Assembly: GCA_002404115.1 (NCBI GenBank)
Contig: DHJB01000052.1
Coordinates: 7,560 to 12,844 of the forward strand
Length of the DNA stretch: 5,285 bases
DNA from: Microbacteriaceae bacterium UBA4731
GTDB taxonomy: Bacteria; Actinomycetota; Actinomycetes; Actinomycetales; Microbacteriaceae
Direction of reading: 5' to 3'
Shown: piece by piece, positions 1-5,285 of the stretch
How the letters are laid out: each line of letters starts with the position of its first letter
Numbering within the stretch: position 1 is the stretch's first letter
Position numbers and translations under genes: made by a program
Notes under the pieces: model-generated
Seen by the model: the letters and a program-made list of their open reading frames with translations, nothing else
Told to the model about the DNA's origin: nothing
The model's database searches: none

Positions 1-2037
1 CCTGCCTCCGCTGTGCCTGTCGTCGCGGAGCCCGCCGCGCTGCCGACCATCGTCCGCGCAGAGGACCCGGTGACGTTCGGGTCGAGCCACATCGTGGACA
101 AGGTGGGCGCCCTCGGCAACCGGGAATCCGAGGTCACCGCGTCCCTGGACCGGCTCTTCGCCGACACCGGCACCGACCTGTTCGTCGTCTATGTCGCCAA
201 TTTCACCGGCGCGGCCGACCGCCAGGCCTGGACGGACCAGACCGCGGCCAGGAACGGCATGGGTGCGACCGACGTTCTGCTCGCCGTCGCCACGGCCGAT
301 CGGCAGTACCAAATCTCCGTCGCACCTGAATTCACGCTGACCGACGCCCAGCTGAGCGAGGTCGAGAGCGTGGCGATCGAGCCTGCCCTTCATGAGAACG
401 ACTGGGCCGGCGCCGCGATCGGCGCGGCGGACGGCCTCCGGGCGAGCCTCCGCGGGGAGGCCGTCGTCGCCCCCGACATCACGCCGGGCAACGCGTATCC
501 CGGCGGCGGGGGTGGCGCCACCGTCTGGATCGTGCTCATCGTCATCGCCGGCATCGGCGCAATCCTCTTCCTGGTGCTGCGCCGCCGGCGGCGGCCCAGC
601 ATCCCGGCCGGCACGACCCCCGAGGCGCTCCCCGCCGTCCCGACCCCGAAACTCAAGCAGCAGGCCTCGAGCGCCCTCGTGCAAACGGATGACGCCATCA
701 AGACGAGCGAGCAGGAACTCGGTTTCGCGATCGCCCAATACGGCGCGGATGCGACCGGCGCGTTCCAGACCGCGCTCGACGCGGCCAAGGCCCAGCTCAG
801 CCAGGGTTTCACGCTGCAGCAACGGCTCGACGACGCCGAGCCCGACAGCGAGCAGCAGCAGCGCGCCTGGTACGCGGAGATCATCACCCTGTGCCAGAAG
901 GCGAACCAGGCACTCGACGAACAGGCCGCGGACTTCGACGAGCTGCGGCAACTCGAAAAGAAGGCGCCGGAGGCCGCGGCATCCCTCGCCCGCGACATCG
1001 AAGCAGCCCGGGCACGCCTGACGGCGACGCAGGCGAGCCTGGCCACGCTCGGCGAGGGGTACACGCAGGCCGCCATCGCCACGGTCGCCGACAACCCCCG
1101 CCAGGCGGAGGACCGGATCACCTTCGCCTCGGCCTCCCTGGCCGCGGCCAACGAGCGGATCGCCGCGGGCGAGCCGAGCGCGGCCGCCGTCGGGATCCGC
1201 GCCGCAGAGGATTCCGTCGACCAGGCGAAACTGCTGCTGGACGCCGTCGACCGCCTCGGCGCCGACCTGCAGGCCGCCGCCGGGAGCGTCACCAAAGTCG
1301 TCGCCGACCTCGAAACCGACCTGGTCACGGCACGCGCCCTGCCGGACGAGGGCGCAGCCTCCGCGAGCCTCCCCGGCGTGATCGCGAACACGGAGCAGAC
1401 GCTGGCCGACGTCAAGGCCCGCCTGGCCGCGGGCAGGATCAACCCGATCGAGCTGGTGCAGGGGCTCGAGGCTGCCAACCAGCGGATGGATGCCGCGCTC
1501 CAGGGTGTGCGCGACGCCGAGGCGCAGGCGCAGCGCGCGCAGGCCGCGCTGAACCAGACCATGCTCGCGGCGCGCAGCCAGGTGTCGGCCGCCGAGGATT
1601 TCATCACCGCACGGCGCGGGGCCGTCGGAGCGGAGGCGCGCACCCGGCTCGCCGAGGCCGGCCGGCTGCTCGCGCAGGCCGAGGCCCTGGCCGCCGCCGA
1701 TCCGGCATCCGCCCTCGCCGCCGCGCAGCGGGCCAGCTCGCTCGCCGCGGAGGCCATCTCCCTCGCCCGCAACGACGTCAGCGGCTTCGGCGGGGAAGGC
1801 GGCCCCGGCGGCATGTTCGGCGGCGGGTCCCGGGGCGGCAGCGACATGGGTGCCGTGCTCGGCGGCATCCTGATCGGTTCGATCCTGGGCGGCGGACGCG
1901 GCGGCGGGTTTGGCGGTTTCGGCGGCGGCGGTCGACGAGGCGGCGGCGGTTCCTTCGGCGGGGGCGGATTCGGCATCCCCGGGAGCTTCGGCGGGGCCGG
2001 CACCCGCTCCCGCCGCGGCGGCGGCGGCAGGTTTTAG
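1..2037 (+). CDS. TPM-domain membrane protein with long helical region and Gly-rich tail (5' partial)
   Basis: The frame is open from the first base. Codons 1-4 read P-A-S-A, which looks like the end of a signal peptide with an A-x-A cleavage site, so the true start is probably upstream and the GTG at 13 is not the start. Residues below count that GTG codon as 1. A TPM domain (TLP18.3/Psb32/MOLO-1 family) spans about 25-145, with the family-like segments IVDKVGAL, TGTDLFVVYV, ATDVLLAVAT and DWAGAAIGAADGL. One membrane helix at 171-189 is followed by five Arg (190-194), placing the TPM domain outside and the rest in the cytoplasm. Residues 215-588 are Ala/Gln/Glu-rich helix with an internal repeat. 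Residues 591-674 are Gly-rich. Plant TLP18.3 has reported phosphatase activity; the bacterial role is unsettled. The pspA-like gene follows 51 bases later, suggesting a joint role in membrane maintenance. The family call is firm, the function inferred. Confidence -1.
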   Translation, partial: PASAVPVVAEPAALPTIVRAEDPVTFGSSHIVDKVGALGNRESEVTASLDRLFADTGTDLFVVYVANFTGAADRQAWTDQTAARNGMGATDVLLAVATADRQYQISVAPEFTLTDAQLSEVESVAIEPALHENDWAGAAIGAADGLRASLRGEAVVAPDITPGNAYPGGGGGATVWIVLIVIAGIGAILFLVLRRRRRPSIPAGTTPEALPAVPTPKLKQQASSALVQTDDAIKTSEQELGFAIAQYGADATGAFQTALDAAKAQLSQGFTLQQRLDDAEPDSEQQQRAWYAEIITLCQKANQALDEQAADFDELRQLEKKAPEAAASLARDIEAARARLTATQASLATLGEGYTQAAIATVADNPRQAEDRITFASASLAAANERIAAGEPSAAAVGIRAAEDSVDQAKLLLDAVDRLGADLQAAAGSVTKVVADLETDLVTARALPDEGAASASLPGVIANTEQTLADVKARLAAGRINPIELVQGLEAANQRMDAALQGVRDAEAQAQRAQAALNQTMLAARSQVSAAEDFITARRGAVGAEARTRLAEAGRLLAQAEALAAADPASALAAAQRASSLAAEAISLARNDVSGFGGEGGPGGMFGGGSRGGSDMGAVLGGILIGSILGGGRGGGFGGFGGGGRRGGGGSFGGGGFGIPGSFGGAGTRSRRGGGGRF
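1135..1767 (+). repeat. Three helical-hairpin units at an 88-residue (264-base) period within the TPM protein
   Basis: Three protein segments line up at exact 88-residue steps: residues 375-412, 463-499 and 551-585, numbered from the GTG at 13. Each has a Leu/Ala-rich helix, a short turn (IAAGEP, LAAGRINP, LAAADP) and a second Ala-rich helix. The aligned anchors are I383, L471 and L559, each followed by A-A-G or A-A-A and then a Pro. The DNA is too diverged to align as a repeat, so this is an old protein-level duplication or strong structural periodicity. It suggests a stacked or elongated helical scaffold on the cytoplasmic side. Low-complexity Ala-rich sequence can mimic periodicity, which limits confidence. 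Confidence -1.
1783..2034 (+). repeat. Gly/Arg/Phe-rich low-complexity C-terminal tail coding region
   Basis: GGC/GGT codon runs encode residues 591-674 of the TPM protein. The tail mixes GGFGG, SRGG, GGRRGGGG and SFGGGGF blocks, much like RGG/FGG-type disordered tails. Gly-rich tails are common in TPM proteins such as the YgcG group, so presence alone is not novel. A hydrophobic stretch at residues 612-627 (MGAVLGGILIGSILGG) interrupts the tail and could pack against or dip into the membrane as a glycine-zipper-like segment. The repeats make this stretch prone to slippage and sequencing error, but the frame stays open to the TAG at 2035. Confidence -1.
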
Positions 2038-2058
2038 CGCACAAACCCACAACGGCAC

Positions 2059-2064
2059 AATAAT
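2059..2064 (+). promoter_or_regulatory. Possible -10 element upstream of the pspA-like gene
   Basis: AATAAT matches five of six bases of the TATAAT consensus and is the only A/T-rich patch in the 51-base gap between the TPM gene and the pspA-like gene. No recognisable -35 lies 16-18 bases upstream, which would fall over the TPM stop codon. It may allow separate expression of the pspA-like gene, or simply be A/T-rich spacer inside a two-gene transcript. Confidence -1.
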
Positions 2065-2075
2065 GGCATCACTCG

Positions 2076-2081
2076 AAAGGA
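2076..2081 (+). promoter_or_regulatory. Ribosome binding site of the pspA-like gene
   Basis: AAAGGA sits 7 bases before the ATG at 2089. It fixes that ATG as the start and contrasts with the next two genes, which lack a well-placed site. Confidence -1.
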
Positions 2082-2088
2082 CACCGTA

Positions 2089-2820
2089 ATGACGAAACAG
2101 TCGATCTTTGGACGCATCGCCCAGCTGGCGAAAGCGAACATCAACGCGCTCCTCGACTCCGCAGAAGACCCGCAGATGATGCTCGACCAGATGGTGCGCG
2201 ACTACACCAACAGCATCGCCGACGCCGAGAGCGCCATCGCTGAAACGATCGGCAATCTGCGCCTGCTCGAGGACGACCACCGCGAGGACGTCGACGCTTC
2301 CTCGGAGTGGGGCCGCAAGGCTCTCGCCGCCAGCCGCAAGGGCGACGAGTTGCGCGCGGCCGGAGCCGCCGCCGACGCCGACCGGTTCGACAACCTCGCC
2401 AAAGTAGCCCTCAGCCGGCAGATGCAGTCAGAGAAGGAAGCGACGACTGCCGAGCCGCAGATCACGTCCCAGACGGCCGTCGTCAACCAGCTCAAGACCG
2501 GTCTCAACGCGATGAAGGAGAAGCTGGGCCAGCTCTCCGCCAAGCGCGACGAACTGATCGCCAGGTCAAAGACCGCGCAGGCTCAGACGCAGGTCATGGA
2601 TGCCATCAAGAGCATCGACATCATGGACCCGACGAGCGAGGTCAGCCGCTTCGAAGACAAGATCCGCCGCGAAGAGGCGCGCGTGCGGGGTGCCGGGGAA
2701 CTGGCCGCATCGAGCCTGGACGCGCAGTTCGAGAGCCTGGACAACCTGGGCGAACTCACCGAGGTCGACGCCAGGCTGGCCGCGCTCAAGGCCGGCCGGA
2801 CCAGCGAGATCGAGCAGTAG
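2089..2820 (+). CDS. pspA: PspA/IM30 (Vipp1-like) family membrane-stress protein
   Basis: The 243-residue product is close to the usual 220-260 for the family. It is almost entirely helical and charged, with no signal peptide or membrane segment. Residues 1-24 form the amphipathic start (SIFGRIAQLAKANINALLDS), which in PspA/Vipp1 binds stressed or curved membrane. The hallmark A-E-D-P-x-x-M-L-D-Q-M motif follows at 25-35. The long coiled-coil hairpin covers roughly 36-165, and the C-terminal helices about 183-235 include SRFEDKIRREEARVRG, typical of the conserved fifth helix. Family members are related to ESCRT-III, assemble into rods or rings on the cytoplasmic membrane face and limit proton leakage. 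The TPM gene 51 bases upstream encodes a membrane protein with a large cytoplasmic part, a plausible partner or anchor. No pspB, pspC or clgR-like gene is visible here. The family call is very secure; the exact stress signal is unknown. Confidence -1.
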   Translation: MTKQSIFGRIAQLAKANINALLDSAEDPQMMLDQMVRDYTNSIADAESAIAETIGNLRLLEDDHREDVDASSEWGRKALAASRKGDELRAAGAAADADRFDNLAKVALSRQMQSEKEATTAEPQITSQTAVVNQLKTGLNAMKEKLGQLSAKRDELIARSKTAQAQTQVMDAIKSIDIMDPTSEVSRFEDKIRREEARVRGAGELAASSLDAQFESLDNLGELTEVDARLAALKAGRTSEIEQ

Positions 2821-2860
2821 CCCGCGCTCCCTTCCCCTTCCCGTGGGATCGAGGGGTTCC

Positions 2861-2887
2861 GGGAACATCTCGGCGGCGACGGTCGTT
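2861..2887 (+). promoter_or_regulatory. ECF sigma factor (SigH/SigR/SigE-type) promoter for the reductase gene
   Basis: GGGAACA at 2861-2867, a 16-base spacer, then CGTT at 2884-2887 fit the actinobacterial GGGAAYA-N16-CGTT pattern known for SigH/SigR-type stress promoters. SigE-type promoters have similar elements, so the exact factor cannot be told. The GTT begins 12 bases before the ATG at 2897, which puts the expected transcript start at or within a few bases of that ATG. The -35 also forms the right half of an 11-base palindrome, GTTCCGGGAAC, at 2856-2866. The site lies in the 76-base gap after the pspA-like gene. Confidence -1.
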
Positions 2888-2896
2888 GTCGCCACC

Positions 2897-3544
2897 ATGA
2901 CTACTCTCGGACTCATCGGCGCCGGCCACATCGGCAGCCAGCTCGCACGCCTCGGCGTGGCCAACGGATACGACGTCGTCGTGAGCAACTCACGCGGCCC
3001 GGCAACACTGGAGGGACTCATCGCTGAGCTCGGGCCGCGCGCCAGGGCCGCCACGCCGGCCGAAGCGGCCGAGGCCGGCGACCTCGTCGTCGTGACCATC
3101 CCGCTCGGCGGGATCGACACGCTCCCGGCCGCCCAGCTCGCCGGCAAGATCGTGATCGACACGAACAACTACTACCCGCAGCGCGACGGCAACATCTCGG
3201 TCCTCGACGACGAAAGCACGACGACCGCGGAACTGCTGCAGTCGAGCCTGCCGGAGTCCACCGTCGTGAAGGCGTTCAACCACATCTACGCCGCCGACCT
3301 GACGACGGATGGCCAGCCCGCGGGCTCCGAGAACCGGCGCGCCCTGATCGTGGCCGGCGACGAGGCATCCGGACGCGAGACCGTCGCCGCGCTGCTGGAC
3401 GACTTCGGATTCGACACCGTCGACCTCGGACCGCTCTCCGAGGGATGGCGCATCCAGCGCGACACCCCCGGGTACGGACCGCGCATGGACGCGTTCGAGC
3501 TGCGAGAGGCCGTGACCGCCGCGACACGCTACCGCGATATGTAG
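2897..3544 (+). CDS. NADP-binding oxidoreductase, F420:NADPH oxidoreductase-like family
   Basis: The 215-residue protein matches the size of known F420-dependent NADP reductases (about 210). The N-terminal Rossmann fold opens with TTLGLIGAGHIGSQLARLG, with the dinucleotide-binding G-A-G-H-I-G at 8-13. Strand 2 ends in S-N-S-R-G-P at 30-35, where Ser and Arg typically bind the 2'-phosphate of NADP, so NADP(H) preference is likely. Further family-like segments are VVVTIPLGGI (64-73), VIDTNNYYPQRDG (86-98), VVKAFNHIY (123-131) and LGPLSEGW (177-184). The frame stays open upstream, but the ATG at 2897 is chosen because the fold starts directly after it and the upstream extension overlaps pspA. 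No Shine-Dalgarno site is well placed; with the ECF-type promoter this suggests a leaderless mRNA. Use of F420 rather than another acceptor is unproven: many paralogues in this family have unknown substrates. Confidence -1.
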   Translation: MTTLGLIGAGHIGSQLARLGVANGYDVVVSNSRGPATLEGLIAELGPRARAATPAEAAEAGDLVVVTIPLGGIDTLPAAQLAGKIVIDTNNYYPQRDGNISVLDDESTTTAELLQSSLPESTVVKAFNHIYAADLTTDGQPAGSENRRALIVAGDEASGRETVAALLDDFGFDTVDLGPLSEGWRIQRDTPGYGPRMDAFELREAVTAATRYRDM

Positions 3545-3554
3545 CACGAGGGGG

Positions 3555-3560
3555 CATACT
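3555..3560 (+). promoter_or_regulatory. Possible -10 element for leaderless transcription of the arginase-like gene
   Basis: CATACT matches TATAAT at four positions, including the key second A and last T. Its last T is 7 bases before the A of the ATG at 3567, the spacing expected when transcription starts on the start codon. The GAGGG at 3561-3565 is too close to the ATG to act as a ribosome site, and the G-run at 3549-3554 is rather far (12 bases). No clear -35 is seen. The gap after the reductase gene is only 22 bases, so read-through is an alternative. Confidence -1.
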
Positions 3561-3566
3561 GAGGGC

Positions 3567-4400
3567 ATGTCACCCACCTTCGTTGTCGTGCCGCAATGGC
3601 AGGGTTCCGTGTCCGCGCGCGCGATGCGCCTCCTCGACGGGGCGGAGGCGATTCGGGGTGACCTCCCCGTGTCGGCGACCACCCTGGTCGACGTGCCGAT
3701 CGAGGCGGGCGATTCGCTCGACACGGGCATCCACCGTTTCTCGTCGCTGCTGATCGTGCGCGAGCGGATGGCCAAGGCGCTGCGCTCCGTGCCCGATTGG
3801 GCCCTGACGATCGGGGGCGATTGCGCCGTGTCGCTTGCGGGCGTTGAGCACGCCTCCCGGCAGCATCCGAACGACCTCGCCCTGGTCTGGTTCGACGCGC
3901 ATCCCGACCTGCACACGCCGGCCACGTCTCCCTCCGGCGCGTTCACCGGCATGGTGCTGCGCGCCGTCTCCGGCGAGGGCACGGATGGCCTGGCCCTCGA
4001 CGAGGCGAGCCGGGTTCCGTTGGAACGCGTCGTCATCGCGGGAGCACGGGACATCGACCCGGCCGAAACCGACCTCATGCGGAACCTCGGGGTCACCAGC
4101 TTCGCCGTGGAGGAGCTCGACTCGGCCGATGCCCTCCTGGAGGCAGTGGCCCGCACCGGCGCGAGCCAGGTCTACGTGCACATCGATCTGGACGTTCTCG
4201 ACCCCTCCGCGCTCGGCGGCCTGGCCGACCTGTTCCCGTTCGGGCTGAGCGTGGAGACCCTGACCCGGCTGATCACTGCCCTGCGGGCCCGGTTCGGCCT
4301 GGCCGGCGCGACCATCGCCGGCTTCGCGCCGGTTTCCCCGGAGGACGCGGACGATGACCTGCCGAGCATCCTGCGCATCATCGGCGCCCTGACCCGCTGA
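3567..4400 (+). CDS. Arginase/agmatinase-fold (ureohydrolase) family protein with altered active site
   Basis: The 277-residue protein has the arginase alpha/beta fold signatures in order: T-I-G-G-D-C (81-86), W-F-D-A-H-P-D (108-114) and H-I-D-L-D-V-L-D-P (205-213). In arginases and agmatinases these hold six Mn ligands. Five are kept here (D110, H112, D114, D207, D209), but the usual His of GGDH is Cys86. The stretch after DAHPD aligns without gaps to human arginase I through S-P-S-G-A-F-T-G: its His141 corresponds to Thr127 and its Asn130 to His116. The Glu that holds the guanidinium (human Glu277) falls near GFAPVSP (252-258), where no Glu is present, and the APGTGTP-like loop after DP is replaced by SALGGLADLFPFG. 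Metal binding is plausible, but hydrolysis of arginine or agmatine is doubtful. It lacks a signal peptide, so is probably cytoplasmic. No arginine, urea or polyamine genes adjoin it to hint at a substrate. Family call firm, activity unknown. Confidence -1.
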   Translation: MSPTFVVVPQWQGSVSARAMRLLDGAEAIRGDLPVSATTLVDVPIEAGDSLDTGIHRFSSLLIVRERMAKALRSVPDWALTIGGDCAVSLAGVEHASRQHPNDLALVWFDAHPDLHTPATSPSGAFTGMVLRAVSGEGTDGLALDEASRVPLERVVIAGARDIDPAETDLMRNLGVTSFAVEELDSADALLEAVARTGASQVYVHIDLDVLDPSALGGLADLFPFGLSVETLTRLITALRARFGLAGATIAGFAPVSPEDADDDLPSILRIIGALTR

Positions 4401-4424
4401 CGATGCGCCCGGCGTAGGTAGCAT
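4397..4424 (+). promoter_or_regulatory. Probable housekeeping-type promoter of the crotonase gene
   Basis: CTGACG (4397-4402, four of six with TTGACA) and TAGCAT (4419-4424, four of six with TATAAT) are separated by 16 bases. The -35 overlaps the stop codon of the arginase-like gene. The expected transcript start is near 4430-4432, giving a leader of about 35 bases. TAG-type -10 boxes are common in high-GC Gram-positives. Both elements are partial matches. Confidence -1.
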
Positions 4425-4428
4425 GGGA

Positions 4429-4446
4429 CCGACGCGCCGGCGTCGG
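4429..4446 (+). promoter_or_regulatory. Perfect 7-bp stem-loop at the predicted transcript start of the crotonase gene
   Basis: CCGACGC (4429-4435) and GCGTCGG (4440-4446) are exact inverted repeats around a GCCG loop. The element starts about five bases after the -10 box and ends six bases before the ribosome site. It could be a repressor operator over +1, a 5' mRNA stability hairpin, or part of a terminator for the upstream gene. The last is less likely, because no T-run follows. Confidence -1.
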
Positions 4447-4452
4447 ATGATC

Positions 4453-4458
4453 AGGGGA
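4453..4458 (+). promoter_or_regulatory. Ribosome binding site fixing the GTG start of the crotonase gene
   Basis: AGGGGA lies 7 bases before the GTG at 4466, supporting GTG as the start. No ATG start is available nearby in this frame. Confidence -1.
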
Positions 4459-4465
4459 GACATTC

Positions 4466-5272
4466 GTGAGCGACCAGCATTCCGCAGCCGAGCAGCCGAG
4501 GATCACCACGGAGCGGCGCGGGCATGTGCTGCTGATCGGCTTCAACCGGCCGGACAAGCGCAACGCCGCCGACTTCGCGCTGCTGCAGCAGCTCGCGCTC
4601 GCCTACGGCGAACTGGAACGCGACCCGGAGTTGCGCGTCGGCCTGGTGCACGCCGCCGGCGACCACTTCACGGCGGGACTCGACCTCGCCGACGTCGGGC
4701 CGAGGCTCGGCCCGGACGGGATCGACATCGTGCCGGAGGGCGGCATCAACCCGTGGCAGGTCGACGGCCGGTCGCTGAGCAAACCCGTGGTCATGGCCGT
4801 GCAGGGAACCTGCCTGACCCTCGGCATCGAACTCATGCTCGCGAGCGACATCTCGGTCGCCGCCGAATCGACCGTGTTCGGCCAGATCGAGGTGGCCCGC
4901 GGCATCCTGCCGTTCGGCGGGGCGACGATCCGCTTCCCCCGCACGGCCGGCTGGGGGAACGCGATGCGCTGGATCCTCACCGGGGACATGTTCGACGCCC
5001 GCGAGGCGCACCGGATCGGCCTCGTGCAGGAGGTCGTGCCGGACGGCACGCAGTTCGACCGCGCCCTCGAGCTGGCCGAACGGATCGCCGCCCAGGCCCC
5101 GCTGGCGGTGCAGGCGACGCTCGCGAACGCGCGCACCGCCGTGCGCGACGGTGCCGCCGCCGCGGAAGCCGAACTCCAGCCTGCCCTCGCCCGCCTCGCC
5201 GCGACCGAGGATGCCCGCATCGGCATGGCGGCGTTCCTCAGCCGCCGACCCGCCGATTTCATCGGCCGCTGA
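4466..5272 (+). CDS. Enoyl-CoA hydratase/isomerase (crotonase) family protein
   Basis: The 268-residue product is the normal length for a single-domain crotonase. The N-terminal strand HVLLIGFNRPDKRNA (20-34) is typical. The first oxyanion-hole segment is D-H-F-T-A-G-L-D-L (66-74). The second, V-Q-G-T-C-L-T-L-G-I-E-L (112-123), carries Glu122; V-F-G-Q-I-E-V-A-R-G-I-L-P (137-149) carries Glu142. These two Glu are 20 residues apart, as are the catalytic Glu144 and Glu164 of rat enoyl-CoA hydratase, so hydratase chemistry on an enoyl-CoA is feasible. The usual GGG before the first Glu reads TLG. The C-terminal part has the family's LTGDMFDAREAHRIGLVQEVV (172-191) and ends RRPADFIGR, resembling the FxxRRPAxF ending of this subgroup. 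It is soluble, with no signal peptide. With its own promoter-like site and no neighbouring acyl-CoA genes, the substrate (fatty acid, aromatic or branched-chain intermediate) cannot be named. Confidence -1.
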   Translation: MSDQHSAAEQPRITTERRGHVLLIGFNRPDKRNAADFALLQQLALAYGELERDPELRVGLVHAAGDHFTAGLDLADVGPRLGPDGIDIVPEGGINPWQVDGRSLSKPVVMAVQGTCLTLGIELMLASDISVAAESTVFGQIEVARGILPFGGATIRFPRTAGWGNAMRWILTGDMFDAREAHRIGLVQEVVPDGTQFDRALELAERIAAQAPLAVQATLANARTAVRDGAAAAEAELQPALARLAATEDARIGMAAFLSRRPADFIGR

Positions 5273-5285
5273 AGTCATTCGACAC

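Noticed and set aside
13..15. GTG at 13 as the true start of the TPM protein
   Set aside because: The frame is open before it and reads P-A-S-A, like a signal peptide end. No ribosome site can be assessed, and an extracytoplasmic TPM domain needs a signal peptide.
390..2003. Long open frame on the - strand opposite the TPM gene (537 codons), rich in Pro, Ser and Arg
   Set aside because: It is the mirror of a GC-rich, Ala/Gly-rich gene: its Pro runs are the complement of the Gly codons. It has no recognisable domain, while the + strand has clear family motifs.
2838..2865. Possible terminator hairpin after the pspA-like gene (TTCCCG and CGGGAA)
   Set aside because: Only 6 bp with a 16-base loop and no T-run; its right arm is better explained as the -35 of the ECF-type promoter.
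2600..2896. In-frame 5' extension of the reductase gene into the pspA-like gene
   Set aside because: The extension is Arg/Ser/Trp-rich out-of-frame pspA sequence with no domain content. The Rossmann fold starts right after the ATG at 2897.
2891..2900. GCCACCATGA resembles a eukaryotic Kozak start context
   Set aside because: All evidence points to a bacterial chromosome; the match is chance in GC-rich sequence.
3570..4463. Long - strand frames opposite the arginase-like and crotonase genes
   Set aside because: They show biased shadow composition (Arg/Gly/His-rich) without motifs, and directly oppose genes with clear catalytic signatures.

Overview
The window is about 70% G+C, with codon third positions strongly biased to G/C. 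Its gene families are typical of high-GC Gram-positive bacteria (Actinomycetota). The Ala- and Arg-rich proteins, the TPM-PspA gene pair and the promoter styles suggest Microbacteriaceae or a close relative. That placement is inferred from sequence style, not from a database match. All five protein genes lie on the + strand and fill nearly the whole window. No RNA gene, mobile element, CRISPR array or intergenic stretch over 100 bases was found.

Layout. (1) Positions 1-2037: a large TPM-domain membrane protein whose 5' end, including most of its signal peptide, lies before the window. It has an extracytoplasmic TPM domain, one membrane helix, a long helical cytoplasmic region with an 88-residue repeat, and a Gly/Arg/Phe-rich tail. 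(2) 2089-2820: a PspA/IM30 membrane-stress protein with its own good ribosome binding site. (3) 2897-3544: a small NADP-binding oxidoreductase of the F420:NADPH reductase-like family. It is preceded by a close match to an ECF-sigma (SigH/SigR/SigE-type) promoter placed so that the mRNA would start at or next to the ATG. (4) 3567-4400: an arginase-fold protein with several catalytic positions changed, possibly also leaderless. (5) 4466-5272: a crotonase (enoyl-CoA hydratase/isomerase) family protein with both catalytic glutamates, its own promoter-like sequence and a perfect 7-bp stem-loop at the predicted transcript start.

How they may work together. The TPM protein and PspA form a plausible membrane-maintenance pair: the helical part of the TPM protein should face the cytoplasm, where PspA acts. 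The reductase has a stress-type promoter, so this end of the window may belong to an envelope or redox stress response. The arginase-like and crotonase genes look like separately transcribed metabolic genes, with no evident shared pathway.

Most of the window is ordinary actinobacterial chromosome. The points most worth checking are the ECF promoter with leaderless start, the degenerate arginase active site, the 88-residue repeat in the TPM protein, and the stem-loop at 4429-4446. I see no clear sign of a wholly new system.
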